Shown here piece after piece: positions 7,535 through 16,279 of a stretch of 64,000 nucleotides of DNA. The translations under genes were made by a program, and so were the position numbers. Origin of the DNA: Thiodiazotropha sp040791665 (GTDB lineage: Bacteria; Pseudomonadota; Gammaproteobacteria; Chromatiales; Chromatiaceae). Location of the stretch: the NCBI GenBank assembly GCA_040791665.1, contig JBFNNX010000017.1, positions 1 through 64,000 on the forward strand, read 5' to 3'. A model generated the notes under the pieces. That model saw only the letters and a list, made by a program, of their open reading frames with translations. It was not told the origin of the DNA and ran no database searches. Numbering within the stretch: position 1 is the stretch's first letter; each line of letters opens with the position of its first letter.

Positions 7535-10237
7535 ATGTCTAAATCATCCCCTTTTGTACTGGTCGATGGCTCCTCCTATCTGTTTCGCGCCTATCATGCG
7601 CTCCCCGACCTCAGCAACTCGCAAGGAGAGCCGACAGGTGCGATTGTCGGCGTACTGAACATGTTGCGTCGGCTGATCAGCGATTTTGATCCCGACTATA
7701 TGGTGGTTGTCTTCGATGCCCCTGGCGGCAGTTTCAGAAATGAGATATTTCCGGATTACAAGGCCAATCGTCCCCCGATGCCCGATGATCTGCGTGATCA
7801 GATAGAACCTTTGCATGACATCATCCAAGCCATGGGGCTGCCGATGCTGGTCGTACCGGGAGTCGAGGCGGATGATGTGATCGGCACCCTGGCGCGGCAA
7901 GCCACTGAAAAGGGGATAGAGACAGTGATTTCCACAGGGGACAAGGATATGGCCCAGCTGGTGAATGAGCATGTCACGCTGATCAACACCATGTCCGAGA
8001 CCACCACCGATGCGGATGGGGTAATGAAAAAGTTCGGGGTCAGACCTGACCAGATCATAGACTACCTGGCCCTGGTGGGAGACACGGTCGACAATATACC
8101 GGGGGTTCCGAAGTGTGGCCCCAAGACCGCCGCAAAATGGCTGAATATCTATGACACCCTGGATAATCTGATCGAGCATGCCGAAGAGATAAAGGGCAAG
8201 ATCGGCGAAAACCTGCGCGCCAGTCTGGCGCAGTTGCCCCTGTCCCGTGAACTGGCGACGATTAAGCTCGATGTGAGCCTGGAGAAGGGCCCCACCGACC
8301 ACCGGCCGATTGATCAGGATAGCGCTCGGTTGCGCCGTCACTATCAATGGATGGAGTCGAACCGCCTGCTCGCAACCCTGGACGATGAGGGCCAGGGTGA
8401 ACAGCGTGAGGTGCCCGAGCAGGCGCCGGTAAAATACGAGACGGTATTGAGTGAACAGGCGTTGCAGGGATGGATCGAGAAGTTAGAGACCCATGCACTG
8501 TTCGCCTTCGATACCGAAACCACCAGCCTTGACTATATGCGGGCCGAACTGGTGGGCCTCTCCTTCGCCGTTCAGCCTGGGGAGGCTGCCTATGTGCCTG
8601 TTGGCCATGACTATCCTGGTGCACCAAAGCAACTAGAGCGTGAGTTGGTACTTACTCACCTAAAGCCGCTGTTAGAGAATCCAAATCTTAAAAAGGTCGG
8701 TCAAAACCTGAAATATGATATGAGTGTGTTGGCCCGCTACGGCATCGAAATGCAGGGTATTGCCTATGACACCATGCTCGAATCCTACGTACTTGATTCC
8801 ACGGCTACCCGGCATGATATGGACTCCCTGGCTAAGCGTTACCTGCAACATGACACCATCCACTTTGAGGCGATAGCCGGCAAAGGCAAGAAGCAGTTGA
8901 CCTTCAATCAAATTGACCTGGAGCTGGCCGCTCCTTATGCGGCTGAAGATGCGGATATTACCCTTCGCCTACACAATTATTTCTGGCCCAAATATGAAAG
9001 TGAGCCTTTACTGACTTCCTTGTTGACGGAACTTGAAGTGGCGTTGATTCCGGTGTTATCGAGGATGGAGCGATCCGGCGTTACTATCGACACCATTATG
9101 CTGCGGCGACAGAGCGATGAGTTGGCCAAGAGCATGCATCAACTTGAACAAAAGGCCTATGCCCTAGCCTGCCATAGTTTCAATTTGGGATCGCCGAAGC
9201 AGATCGGGGAGATCTTTTTCAACGAGCTGGCGCTCCCAGTGATCGCGAAGACACCGAAGGGGGCCCCCTCCACGGCGGAGTCTGTGTTGGTCGAACTGGC
9301 GGAGCAGGGGCATGAGCTACCGGCGGTGATTCTTGAGCACCGGGGCCTCTCCAAGCTCAAATCGACCTATACGGACAAATTGCCAGAGATGGTCAATCCA
9401 GGGACCGGTCGTGTACACACCTCATACCACCAGGCAGTGGCGGCAACCGGGCGACTCTCCTCCACAGATCCCAATCTACAGAATATTCCGGTACGTACTG
9501 AGGCGGGCAGGCGCATTCGCCGTGCGTTTGTGCCGCAACCGGGTTGGAAAATGTTGGCTGCGGACTACTCCCAGATAGAGTTGAGAATTATGGCCCACCT
9601 GTCTGGGGACGAAGGGCTTTTACGGGCGTTTTCTGAAGGCAGGGATATCCATCGGGCTACTGCAGCTGAGGTTTTCGAAGTGCCGCTGGAGCGGGTGACA
9701 ACGGAGCAGCGACGCTCCGCGAAGGCGATCAACTTCGGTCTGATCTACGGTATGTCCGCATTCGGACTGGCGCGACAGTTGGGTATTGAAAGAAGCGCGG
9801 CCCAGGTCTATGTGGATCTCTATTTCAAGCGCTATCCCGGTGTGCAGGCGTTCATGGATCGGACACGGGAAATGGCCCACGATCAAGGTTATGTCGAGAC
9901 GCTGTTCGGCCGTCGACTCTACCTGCCGGATATCAATGGAAAAAATCATCAACGCAGGACGGCGGCAGAGCGTACGGCGATCAATGCGCCCATGCAGGGG
10001 AGTGCGGCTGATATCATCAAGCGTGCCATGTTGGCTGTAGACGGGTGGATCGAGGCCAATACACCGCCAGTCCGACTTCTCATGCAGGTTCATGATGAAC
10101 TGGTGTTGGAGGTTGATGAGCCATATGTTATTGAAGCAAAAGACATTATCACAAATTATATGGAGGCTGCAGCCCGTTTGGATGTGCCCTTGTTGGTGGA
10201 TGTTGGGGTCGGCGATAATTGGGATCAGGCGCATTGA
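7535..10237 (+). CDS. polA: DNA polymerase I
   Basis: A 900-residue PolA. The N-terminal 5'-3' exonuclease domain begins VLVDGSSYLFRAYHA and contains the metal-binding acidic cluster (EADDVIGTLA, STGDKDMAQLV, ALVGDTVDNIPGV). The 3'-5' proofreading domain is active-looking, with FAFDTETTSLDYM near residue 325. Polymerase motifs A (DYSQIELRIMAHLSGD, about 677), B (RRSAKAINFGLIYGM, about 727) and C (QVHDELVLEV, about 852) are complete. It fills gaps in repair and removes RNA primers. The ATG at 7535 matches the start of the family; the upstream in-frame TTG at 7439 would add 32 residues unlike any PolA. The neighbours, a candidate sRNA and engB, mirror the polA-spf-engB order of enteric bacteria. 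Confidence 0.97.
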   Translation: MSKSSPFVLVDGSSYLFRAYHALPDLSNSQGEPTGAIVGVLNMLRRLISDFDPDYMVVVFDAPGGSFRNEIFPDYKANRPPMPDDLRDQIEPLHDIIQAMGLPMLVVPGVEADDVIGTLARQATEKGIETVISTGDKDMAQLVNEHVTLINTMSETTTDADGVMKKFGVRPDQIIDYLALVGDTVDNIPGVPKCGPKTAAKWLNIYDTLDNLIEHAEEIKGKIGENLRASLAQLPLSRELATIKLDVSLEKGPTDHRPIDQDSARLRRHYQWMESNRLLATLDDEGQGEQREVPEQAPVKYETVLSEQALQGWIEKLETHALFAFDTETTSLDYMRAELVGLSFAVQPGEAAYVPVGHDYPGAPKQLERELVLTHLKPLLENPNLKKVGQNLKYDMSVLARYGIEMQGIAYDTMLESYVLDSTATRHDMDSLAKRYLQHDTIHFEAIAGKGKKQLTFNQIDLELAAPYAAEDADITLRLHNYFWPKYESEPLLTSLLTELEVALIPVLSRMERSGVTIDTIMLRRQSDELAKSMHQLEQKAYALACHSFNLGSPKQIGEIFFNELALPVIAKTPKGAPSTAESVLVELAEQGHELPAVILEHRGLSKLKSTYTDKLPEMVNPGTGRVHTSYHQAVAATGRLSSTDPNLQNIPVRTEAGRRIRRAFVPQPGWKMLAADYSQIELRIMAHLSGDEGLLRAFSEGRDIHRATAAEVFEVPLERVTTEQRRSAKAINFGLIYGMSAFGLARQLGIERSAAQVYVDLYFKRYPGVQAFMDRTREMAHDQGYVETLFGRRLYLPDINGKNHQRRTAAERTAINAPMQGSAADIIKRAMLAVDGWIEANTPPVRLLMQVHDELVLEVDEPYVIEAKDIITNYMEAAARLDVPLLVDVGVGDNWDQAH

Positions 10238-10284
10238 ACTTTACGCAGATTAGCCAGTCTATCTAGCTGTAAGTCGTACGACGA

Positions 10285-10389
10285 GGGTCGCTTTTCCTCC
10301 CTTTGCGACCCATCCTTCCCGGTGACCCCATCCGGGAAGATCCGGCCCCGTCAGTCTCTCCCCTTAGGCTGATGGGGCTTTCTTTTTTT
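10285..10389 (+). ncRNA. Candidate small RNA in the polA-engB interval (Spot 42/ErsA position)
   Basis: Three successive hairpins fill this non-coding stretch. Hairpin 1 pairs GGGTCGC (10285-10291) with GCGACCC (10305-10311) around a pyrimidine loop TTTTCCTCCCTTT. Hairpin 2 pairs CTTCCCGG (10315-10322) with CCGGGAAG (10332-10339). Hairpin 3 pairs GCCCCGTCAG (10345-10354) with CTGATGGGGC (10369-10378), with another C/U-rich loop, and runs into a long T tract, forming a strong terminator. In Escherichia coli Spot 42 and in Pseudomonas ErsA are encoded between polA and engB. The CCUCC in loop 1 could bind Shine-Dalgarno sequences. I could not identify a convincing promoter, so the 5' end is uncertain; it may start upstream of 10285 or be processed from the polA mRNA. 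Confidence 0.55.
10345..10389 (+). terminator. Rho-independent terminator after polA / candidate sRNA
   Basis: A 10-bp stem (one G-T pair) GCCCCGTCAG/CTGATGGGGC followed by TTTCTTTTTTT. The T tract is on the rightward side, so it serves polA or the sRNA and not the convergent engB. Confidence 0.88.
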
Positions 10390-10401
10390 CGTGGCCAGCA
10401 G

Positions 10402-11025
10402 TCAGCGGGATGGTTGGGTGTTTGAGTCTGGTTCCAGTTCGAACCAGAGGTCCAGCACACGATGGCACTCGTCAATGCCTTGTTTTTTCAATGCGGAGAA
10501 GCGTTGGACCGAGATCTCCGGATGATCGCTGAGTTCTTTTTTGACCTTCAACAGGGTGTTTTTGGCCGCACCGGTCTTGAGTTTGTCGGCCTTGGTCAGG
10601 AGTATGTGCGTCGGCAGGCCGTGGTAGGTATTCCATTGCAACATCTGCAGATCGAACGCTGTCAGCGGATGACGGATATCCATCAACAGAACCATGCCCC
10701 GGAGACATTGCCTTTGTTCGATATAGTAGGCAAGTGTCTTTTGCCACTCTTTTTTGATCGATTCAGCGACCTTTGCATAGCCGTAGCCAGGCAGGTCTAC
10801 CAGGCGGCGCTCGTCGTCCAGAGAGAAGAAATTGAGTAGTTGGGTTCTTCCCGGTGTTTTGCTGGTTCTCGCGAGAGATTTCTGGCCGCACAAGGCATTG
10901 AGCGCGCTTGATTTTCCGGCATTGGAACGTCCGGCAAAGGCCACCTCGAAACCGCTGTCTGTCGGGGATTGTGATAGCTGGGCCGCGCTTTTCAGGAAAT
11001 GGACCTGATGATAAAAGGGATTCAT
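10402..11025 (-). CDS. engB: Ribosome biogenesis GTP-binding protein YihA/YsxC/EngB
   Basis: A 207-residue TRAFAC GTPase of the EngB family. The nucleotide-binding motifs are G1 GRSNAGKSS (about 31-39), G3 DLPGYGYA (about 77) and G4 TKADK (about 143); the family-typical GKTPGRTQLLNFF G2 region is present as SKTPGRTQLLNFF. EngB is an essential factor in assembly of the large ribosomal subunit. It faces polA across the candidate sRNA, the conserved arrangement in gammaproteobacteria. Confidence 0.95.
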   Translation of the reverse strand: MNPFYHQVHFLKSAAQLSQSPTDSGFEVAFAGRSNAGKSSALNALCGQKSLARTSKTPGRTQLLNFFSLDDERRLVDLPGYGYAKVAESIKKEWQKTLAYYIEQRQCLRGMVLLMDIRHPLTAFDLQMLQWNTYHGLPTHILLTKADKLKTGAAKNTLLKVKKELSDHPEISVQRFSALKKQGIDECHRVLDLWFELEPDSNTQPSR

Positions 11026-11136
11026 GGTATTGCTACTGAAACTCGAAGTGCTGGGGCTTCTTAAAACTAGACCAATGGCCCAGCCTTCCGGGTTGCCTCT
11101 GAAAAAGCGTCACTCCGTGTTGCTGTGGGTTCATTT

Positions 11137-11220
11137 GGAATCACCAAACTTCTCTCCTCACGCCTCGATTGGCGCTTGTTCAGGTGCAACAGAGCCGAGT
11201 GGTTTAGTGTTAACAGGCCC
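11137..11220. repeat. 84-bp dispersed repeat, copy A
   Basis: The stretch beginning GGAATCACCAAAC and ending TTAACAGGCCC matches 12321-12404 over exactly 84 positions without gaps, with 15 mismatches (82% identity); similarity stops at both ends. It lies between the stop of the haemerythrin gene and the start of engB. Confidence 0.8.
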
Positions 11221-11241
11221 GAAGTCGGGCTACTGCCGGGG

Positions 11242-11697
11242 TCAACTGCCCCAGAGTCGCTGGATCCAGGATTTCTTGCTCAATCTGGGTTGCGCGCCTG
11301 CCCTGAGGAAGAAGCCGCTGTATTCCATGTCCTCTTCCATGATGTGTTTGGTCAGCCAGGTCTTGAGAAAGTGCATCAATTCAAAGCCGATGGCGGTCTT
11401 GCCGGTGGCTACTTTCTCTTGCAGGTCTGCCACAGACTGGAGCAGCTCTTCATGGATCTCTTTATGATCTTCATAGCCAGGGTAGTTGAGGATCCTCATC
11501 AGGCTCTCTTCAACTGCAAAGTGGATCCGGGTGTAGTCAGCCAGATCACCCAGAATACTCTTAACAACATCACTGCCATGGCGCTGATGAATGGCTTCAT
11601 GCATCTTGTTGACGAGTTCAACGAGCATCTTGTGCTGTTCGTCAATTTCTTCAATGCCGACACTGAGTGCGTCGGACCATTCTACGAATTTGCTCAT
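11242..11697 (-). CDS. Bacteriohemerythrin
   Basis: A 151-residue haemerythrin-fold protein starting MSKFVEWSDALSVGIEEIDEQH. The di-iron ligands are visible in order: DEQHKML, HFAVEESLM, HKEIHEEL and the C-terminal HIMEED. It binds oxygen reversibly and probably buffers or delivers oxygen in the cytoplasm under microaerobic conditions. The ATG at 11697 is chosen because a GGGAAG ribosome-binding site precedes it and the family begins here; the longer reading would add 29 unrelated residues. The last 20 residues (AQPRLSKKSWIQRLWGS) extend beyond the four-helix bundle and are basic. It carries no chemoreceptor or GGDEF domain. Confidence 0.9.
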   Translation of the reverse strand: MSKFVEWSDALSVGIEEIDEQHKMLVELVNKMHEAIHQRHGSDVVKSILGDLADYTRIHFAVEESLMRILNYPGYEDHKEIHEELLQSVADLQEKVATGKTAIGFELMHFLKTWLTKHIMEEDMEYSGFFLRAGAQPRLSKKSWIQRLWGS

Positions 11698-11808
11698 AAC
11701 TGCTTCCCTATGCCTGCAAGTAATGTCAAACCTGTCAATAGAAAATCCCGGCATTGTGACAGGGATCACGCTGCCGTACAACATAGGGCGGCAGGATGCC
11801 CTTTAACT

Positions 11809-12288
11809 TTAGTCGGTTTTTTTCCACTCGCCCGACTTACCCCCGCTCTTTTCCGTTAGCCTTATACCACTGATCACCATGCCCCGGTCGACGGCTTTGC
11901 ACATGTCATAGATTGTCAGGAGAGCGATTTGGGTTGCGCACAATGCCTCGATTTCGACACCGGTCTGTCCCACGGTTTCCACATGGGTATGGCAGTAGAC
12001 CGTATTCTCGTGCTCGTCGGGGCGCAGGTCGATCTCAACCTTTGTCAGTGAGAGGGGGTGGCAGAGGGGGATCAGCTCCGGTGCCCTCTTGGCGGCCATA
12101 ATGCCGGCGATGCGGGCGACACCAAGTACGTCTCCCTTTTTATGGCTGCCAGCCAGAATCATGCGCAGGGTATCGGGTTGCATGGTGATCCGGCCCTCTG
12201 TGATGGCCCGGCGCTTGGTCGATGGCTTGTCGCCGACATTGACCATATGGGCCTCACCTGCGGCATTGAAATGGGTGAAATCAGCCAT
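11809..12288 (-). CDS. moaC: Cyclic pyranopterin monophosphate synthase MoaC
   Basis: A 159-residue MoaC of normal length. Family motifs include DKPSTKRRAITEG, ELIPLCHPLSLTKVE, ETVGQTGVEIEAL and the catalytic DMCKAVDRGM. It converts the MoaA product into cyclic pyranopterin monophosphate in molybdenum cofactor synthesis. The ATG at 12288 is chosen because GGAG lies six bases upstream; the reading five codons longer lacks a site. No other moa gene is adjacent. Copy B of the 84-bp repeat lies just upstream. Confidence 0.95.
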   Translation of the reverse strand: MADFTHFNAAGEAHMVNVGDKPSTKRRAITEGRITMQPDTLRMILAGSHKKGDVLGVARIAGIMAAKRAPELIPLCHPLSLTKVEIDLRPDEHENTVYCHTHVETVGQTGVEIEALCATQIALLTIYDMCKAVDRGMVISGIRLTEKSGGKSGEWKKTD

Positions 12289-12320
12289 GAGTGCTCCTGT
12301 CATTCATAGACAACAGACGT

Positions 12321-12404
12321 GGAATCACCAAACTACTCTCCTCGCACTTTGATTGGTGCATGTCCAGGCTCAACAGAGCCGATTGGATCAGTTTTAATAG
12401 GCCC
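12321..12404. repeat. 84-bp dispersed repeat, copy B
   Basis: Same orientation and length as copy A at 11137-11220, 82% identical. It fills most of the gap between moaC and the phosphoesterase gene, and its last base is the first base of the phosphoesterase stop codon. Confidence 0.8.
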
Positions 12405-12943
12405 TAATACCCAGCGTCAAGCTCAATCTGCTTTGAAACCTCTCGCGATTCAAAGGTCATATTCTCCAGGTCTGCCATGACATAGGTTGCCAGTGATTTA
12501 CCGACACCGCCAATGGTGCCCGGATTGACCAAATGGGTAACACCACCTTTGACATTCACCAGTTGCTCGATCTTCAACTTATGGCTATGCCCGCAACAGA
12601 CCAGGTCCCAGTCACCGGTTGCGGCCATGGCTCGCGCATAGTGGGGATAGTGGACGAGAAAGATATTGCGTCCAGCCAATTCGACCGCAGCATCCATGCC
12701 GTGGTAGTGAATATTGTTCTCATCCCGGCTTGCGAGCCGCCCCAGGGTATAGAGATCACCGGTATTGTTGCCATGAATCACGTGTACCGGCAAGTCATAC
12801 TTGTCCAGACAGTGTAGCGTGCTGGGCGCGACCACATCACCACAGTGCAAAACAGCTTCGGCCTCCTCGGCCTTGGCAGCCTCAACAGCAGCTTCCAGCA
12901 AGGGAATATGATCGTGGCTGTCAGAGAGAATGCAGATTTTCAT
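12404..12943 (-). CDS. YfcE/MJ0936-type metallophosphoesterase
   Basis: A 179-residue calcineurin-like phosphodiesterase of the small YfcE group. Metal ligands are in place: SDSHDH (7-12), HCGDVV (about 34-39), HGNNTG (about 58) and CGHSHK (about 117-122). Members hydrolyse phosphodiester substrates in vitro; the physiological substrate is unknown. Start ATG has a GAGGAAG site upstream. It is followed by repeat copy B and moaC on the same strand. Confidence 0.85.
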   Translation of the reverse strand: MKICILSDSHDHIPLLEAAVEAAKAEEAEAVLHCGDVVAPSTLHCLDKYDLPVHVIHGNNTGDLYTLGRLASRDENNIHYHGMDAAVELAGRNIFLVHYPHYARAMAATGDWDLVCCGHSHKLKIEQLVNVKGGVTHLVNPGTIGGVGKSLATYVMADLENMTFESREVSKQIELDAGY

Positions 12944-13014
12944 CGCGTGCTACTTCCTCGCTGCAGTACCAGGACATAGGGGAGTATAGTTAGCCATGAA
13001 GGGCCGGTCATGGC

Positions 13015-13563
13015 TCAGAAGTTCGGTTTTTCCGGTGCGTCTTTGAACATCTGTACCGAGTTGCTGACCTCTTGTTTGGCGGCCTCGGCACCTTCCCAGC
13101 CCTTAACGCGTACCCACTTGCCCTCATCGAGGTCCTTGTAATGTTCGAAGAAGTGGGCAATACGTTCCATCAGTTCCTCAGGCATGTCCTCCGCCGATTT
13201 GACATGTCTCCAGCGGCTTGAAACGTCGTCCGCCGGCACCGCAACGACCTTGGCGTCATCACCGGATTCATCGGTCATTTTCAATACGGCTACCGGACGG
13301 CAGCGGATCACAGAGCCAGGGATCAAAGGGAATGCGGTGGGTACCATCACATCGCAGGGGTCGCCATCGTCAGAAAGCGTGTGTGGGATATACCCGTAGT
13401 TGGCCGGATAGTGCATGGCGGTGCGCAGGATGCGATCGACGAACATTGCACCTGTCTCTTTGTCGACCTCATATTTAACCGGATCGGCGTTGGACGGGAT
13501 TTCGATAATGACATTGATTTCATCAGGAATATTCTTTCCTGAAGAGACTCGGTCCAGATTCAT
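13015..13563 (-). CDS. ppa: Soluble inorganic pyrophosphatase (family I)
   Basis: A 182-residue family I pyrophosphatase. The metal/pyrophosphate-binding signature DDGDPCDVMVPT is complete, and EIPSNADPVKYEVDKETG and the downstream DLDEGKWVRVKGWE regions match the family. It hydrolyses cytoplasmic pyrophosphate. It is the soluble partner in a local set with a membrane pyrophosphatase (hppA) and a pyrophosphate-type phosphofructokinase (pfp), all transcribed leftward. The 5' leader contains a 7-bp hairpin (13599-13618). Confidence 0.95.
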   Translation of the reverse strand: MNLDRVSSGKNIPDEINVIIEIPSNADPVKYEVDKETGAMFVDRILRTAMHYPANYGYIPHTLSDDGDPCDVMVPTAFPLIPGSVIRCRPVAVLKMTDESGDDAKVVAVPADDVSSRWRHVKSAEDMPEELMERIAHFFEHYKDLDEGKWVRVKGWEGAEAAKQEVSNSVQMFKDAPEKPNF

Positions 13564-14077
13564 ATTTGAGACCCTTGCGGTTGATCTTAGCTGAATATTT
13601 CCGGCAGGCGGGCCGGAATTCGTGTGAGGTGTGAAGATTACGGATAACCTCGGCGAGTGTCTAGCCCAAAGCCGGTGTGAGATGGCTAATTATTCAAACT
13701 GATATCCATAATGGATTTGTGGGATTGTTGCCGCTATAGCAGGTATTGGATTGCACAGGCGGATCCGGATCCGATCAAGGGAAAAGCGAGATATCCGGCA
13801 GCCTTGAGGGTAAAAATACCCGCCAATTGCCAAAATTGTGGTATATGCCGGCCGGTGAATTGTCGTCCAGGCATGAACATTTTGCCTCCTGCGGGGAACA
13901 CCGATATCGCTTGCTGAGTAGGTATCGGAATTTGGGGCGGCACTGCAGGGTTTCATGGCATATGTGTCGTTTTGCGGCCTGTCATGTTCTCAGTCTGTTA
14001 GCCACCCGACCAGGGAGCGATCGCGATAAAAAAGGGGAGCCGAAGCTCCCCTGTGCGGGTTGACGCTGCCGTCTCCA
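13564..14077. other. 514-bp intergenic region between ppa and hppA
   Basis: I see no believable gene; short frames here have no family features or ribosome-binding sites. It holds a leader hairpin near ppa (TTCCGGC 13599-13605 with GCCGGAA 13612-13618) and the hppA terminator at 14028-14051. The ppa promoter should lie between them but is not obvious. Confidence 0.6.
14028..14051 (-). terminator. Rho-independent terminator of hppA
   Basis: Read leftward, GGGGAGC, a TTCG loop and GCTCCCC form a perfect 7-bp stem followed by TTTTTT. It lies 27 nt after the hppA stop. Confidence 0.92.
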
Positions 14078-16117
14078 CTAGAGAATAGGTACGATCAGCA
14101 GGGCAACGATGTTGATGATCTTGATCAGCGGATTGACCGCAGGGCCGGCGGTATCCTTGTAGGGGTCGCCAACGGTGTCGCCGGTGACCGCCGCCTTATG
14201 GGCATCCGAACCCTTGCCGCCATGGTTGCCATCCTCGATGTATTTCTTGGCGTTATCCCAGGCGCCGCCGCCGGCGGTCATGGAGATGGCCACGAACAGG
14301 CCGGTGACGATGGTGCCGATCAACAGACCGCCCAGGGCCTTGGCGCCGGCATCGCCGCCCATCAGCCACCCGATGCCCAGGGCCACCACGATCGGCATCA
14401 ATACCGGCAACAGCGATGGGATGATCATCTCCTTGATGGCCGCTTTGGTCAGCAGGTCCACAGCGCGTCCGTAGTCCGGTTTCTCGCTGTGGTCCATGAT
14501 GCCGGGCTTTTCCCGGAACTGGCGACGCACTTCATTGACGATCCCGCCGGCGGCTTTGCCAACCGCTTCCATGGCCATGGAACCGAACAGGTAGGGGACA
14601 AGTCCGCCAATGAAGAGACCGATCAATACCGCGGGATCGGAGAGTTCAAAGCTGATGGTCTTGCCTGCATGCTCCAGGGTGCTGGTGAAGTCGGCAAACA
14701 GCACCAGGGCGGCCAAACCGGCGGAACCGATGGCATAGCCTTTGGTTACGGCCTTGGTGGTATTGCCCACGGCATCCAGGGGATCGGTGATATTGCGGAT
14801 CTTCTCATCCAGTTCAGCCATCTCGGCGATACCGCCGGCGTTGTCAGTGATCGGGCCATAGGCATCCAGTGCGACGATGATACCGGTCATGGAGAGCATG
14901 GCGGTCGCCGCAATGGCGATGCCGTAGAGTCCGGCCAGGTCGTATGAACCCCAGATTGCGGCGCAGACCGCAATCACAGGGGCGGCGGTGGACTTCATGG
15001 AGATGCCCAGGCCGGCGATGACATTGGTGCCGTCACCTGTGGTGGAGGCTTGGGCAATCTGACGCACTGGTGAGAACTCGGTAGAGGTATAGTATTCGGT
15101 AATCACAACCATCGCAGCGGTCAGAACCAGACCGATCATGGCAGAACCGAACAGCTGCATGGTGTTGAAACCGCCGACTCCGTCCATGATCATGTCGGTG
15201 GCGAAATAGAAGGCGATGGCGGCGAGGAGACCGGCTACGATCAAACCCTTGTAAAGAGCGGGCATGACGTTGGTGTCTGTATCCTTTGCCTTGACAAAGA
15301 AGGTACCGACGATGGAGGCGATGATGGAGACGCCGCCCAATACAAGCGGATAGAGTATCGGTGCTGTGCCGGCATCGGCCATCAGCAGACCGCCGAGCAG
15401 CATGGTAGCAACCACGGTAACCGCGTAGGTCTCGAACAGATCGGCTGCCATGCCGGCGCAGTCGCCTACGTTATCACCCACGTTATCGGCGATAACCGCG
15501 GGGTTGCGGGGGTCATCCTCGGGAATACCCGCCTCGACCTTGCCTACGATGTCGGCACCCACATCGGCGCCTTTGGTAAAGATACCGCCACCAAGTCGGG
15601 CGAAGATGGAGATCAACGAACCGCCAAAGGCCAGGCCAACCAGGGGATGCAGGGGATCCTCGACCCCCATGGCGATGAGAATGGCGTAGTAACCGGCCAC
15701 ACCCAACAGTCCAAGTCCGACAACCAGCAGCCCGGTGATGGCGCCACCGCGAAAGGCGATCTGCAGTGCTGCATTGATGCCGCTGTCAGCAGCCTGGGCA
15801 GTGCGTAAATTGGAGCGAACGGAAATGTGCATGCCGATGTAGCCGGCAAGACCTGAGAAGACTGCGCCGATGGCGAAACCGACCGCGGTCGCGGTTCCAA
15901 GGAAGTACCAGAGTATGACGAACAGGATCACGCCGACGACGCCGATGGTGGTGTATTGGCGGTTGAGATAGGCTTTGGCGCCTTCCTGTACGGCGCCGGC
16001 TATCTCACGCATCTTCTCGTTGCCCTCAGGCTGCGCAAGTATCCATTTTACGGATAGGAAGCCATAGGCAAGTGCGGCAACCGCACAGGCTAGGGCGAAG
16101 ATTAGTTCTGTGTTCAC
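14078..16117 (-). CDS. hppA: K+-independent proton-translocating membrane pyrophosphatase
   Basis: A 679-residue integral membrane pyrophosphatase with about 16 helices. The catalytic loop motifs are present: GGGIFTKGADVGADIVGKVE, DDPRNPAVIADNVGDNVGD and, near the C-terminus, TVGDPYKDTAGPAVNP. Around residue 450 the motif is GNTTKAV: a lysine there marks the K+-independent, H+-pumping subfamily (K+-dependent enzymes have alanine), so automated labels of sodium pump would be doubtful. It couples pyrophosphate hydrolysis to proton export or runs in reverse. GTG start with GGAGG ribosome-binding site. Its upstream neighbour is pfp, which ends in its own terminator, so the two are tandem but separately terminated. 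Confidence 0.95.
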   Translation of the reverse strand: MNTELIFALACAVAALAYGFLSVKWILAQPEGNEKMREIAGAVQEGAKAYLNRQYTTIGVVGVILFVILWYFLGTATAVGFAIGAVFSGLAGYIGMHISVRSNLRTAQAADSGINAALQIAFRGGAITGLLVVGLGLLGVAGYYAILIAMGVEDPLHPLVGLAFGGSLISIFARLGGGIFTKGADVGADIVGKVEAGIPEDDPRNPAVIADNVGDNVGDCAGMAADLFETYAVTVVATMLLGGLLMADAGTAPILYPLVLGGVSIIASIVGTFFVKAKDTDTNVMPALYKGLIVAGLLAAIAFYFATDMIMDGVGGFNTMQLFGSAMIGLVLTAAMVVITEYYTSTEFSPVRQIAQASTTGDGTNVIAGLGISMKSTAAPVIAVCAAIWGSYDLAGLYGIAIAATAMLSMTGIIVALDAYGPITDNAGGIAEMAELDEKIRNITDPLDAVGNTTKAVTKGYAIGSAGLAALVLFADFTSTLEHAGKTISFELSDPAVLIGLFIGGLVPYLFGSMAMEAVGKAAGGIVNEVRRQFREKPGIMDHSEKPDYGRAVDLLTKAAIKEMIIPSLLPVLMPIVVALGIGWLMGGDAGAKALGGLLIGTIVTGLFVAISMTAGGGAWDNAKKYIEDGNHGGKGSDAHKAAVTGDTVGDPYKDTAGPAVNPLIKIINIVALLIVPIL

Positions 16118-16244
16118 TTATACATCCTCCAATGAGATAGACGAAATGGGTTCTGGTAACAATTTATTTTCACCACCTAAGCCCTGACGCGGTCTTGTCA
16201 GGCCGGATTCGATCAGCAGACCATTCTGTCAGGGTTGGGCGCAC

Positions 16245-16267
16245 AAAAAAAGGGGCTTTTAAGCCCC
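16245..16267 (-). terminator. Rho-independent terminator of pfp
   Basis: Read leftward, GGGGCTTAAAAGCCCC is followed by seven T. It lies just after the pfp stop and before hppA. Confidence 0.88.
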
Positions 16268-16279
16268 TATTGATTTAGA

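Noticed and set aside
10240..10268. Promoter for the candidate sRNA (TTTACG with a downstream TATCTA or CTAGCT)
   Set aside because: Spacing and -10 match are poor; not good enough to list.
13690..13956. Small leftward frame in the ppa-hppA gap
   Set aside because: No ribosome-binding site, no domain, and unusual residue use; treated as non-coding.
14060..14947. Long rightward reading frame opposite hppA
   Set aside because: Antisense to the conserved pyrophosphatase; composition (Gly, Gln, His) is a typical GC-rich shadow.
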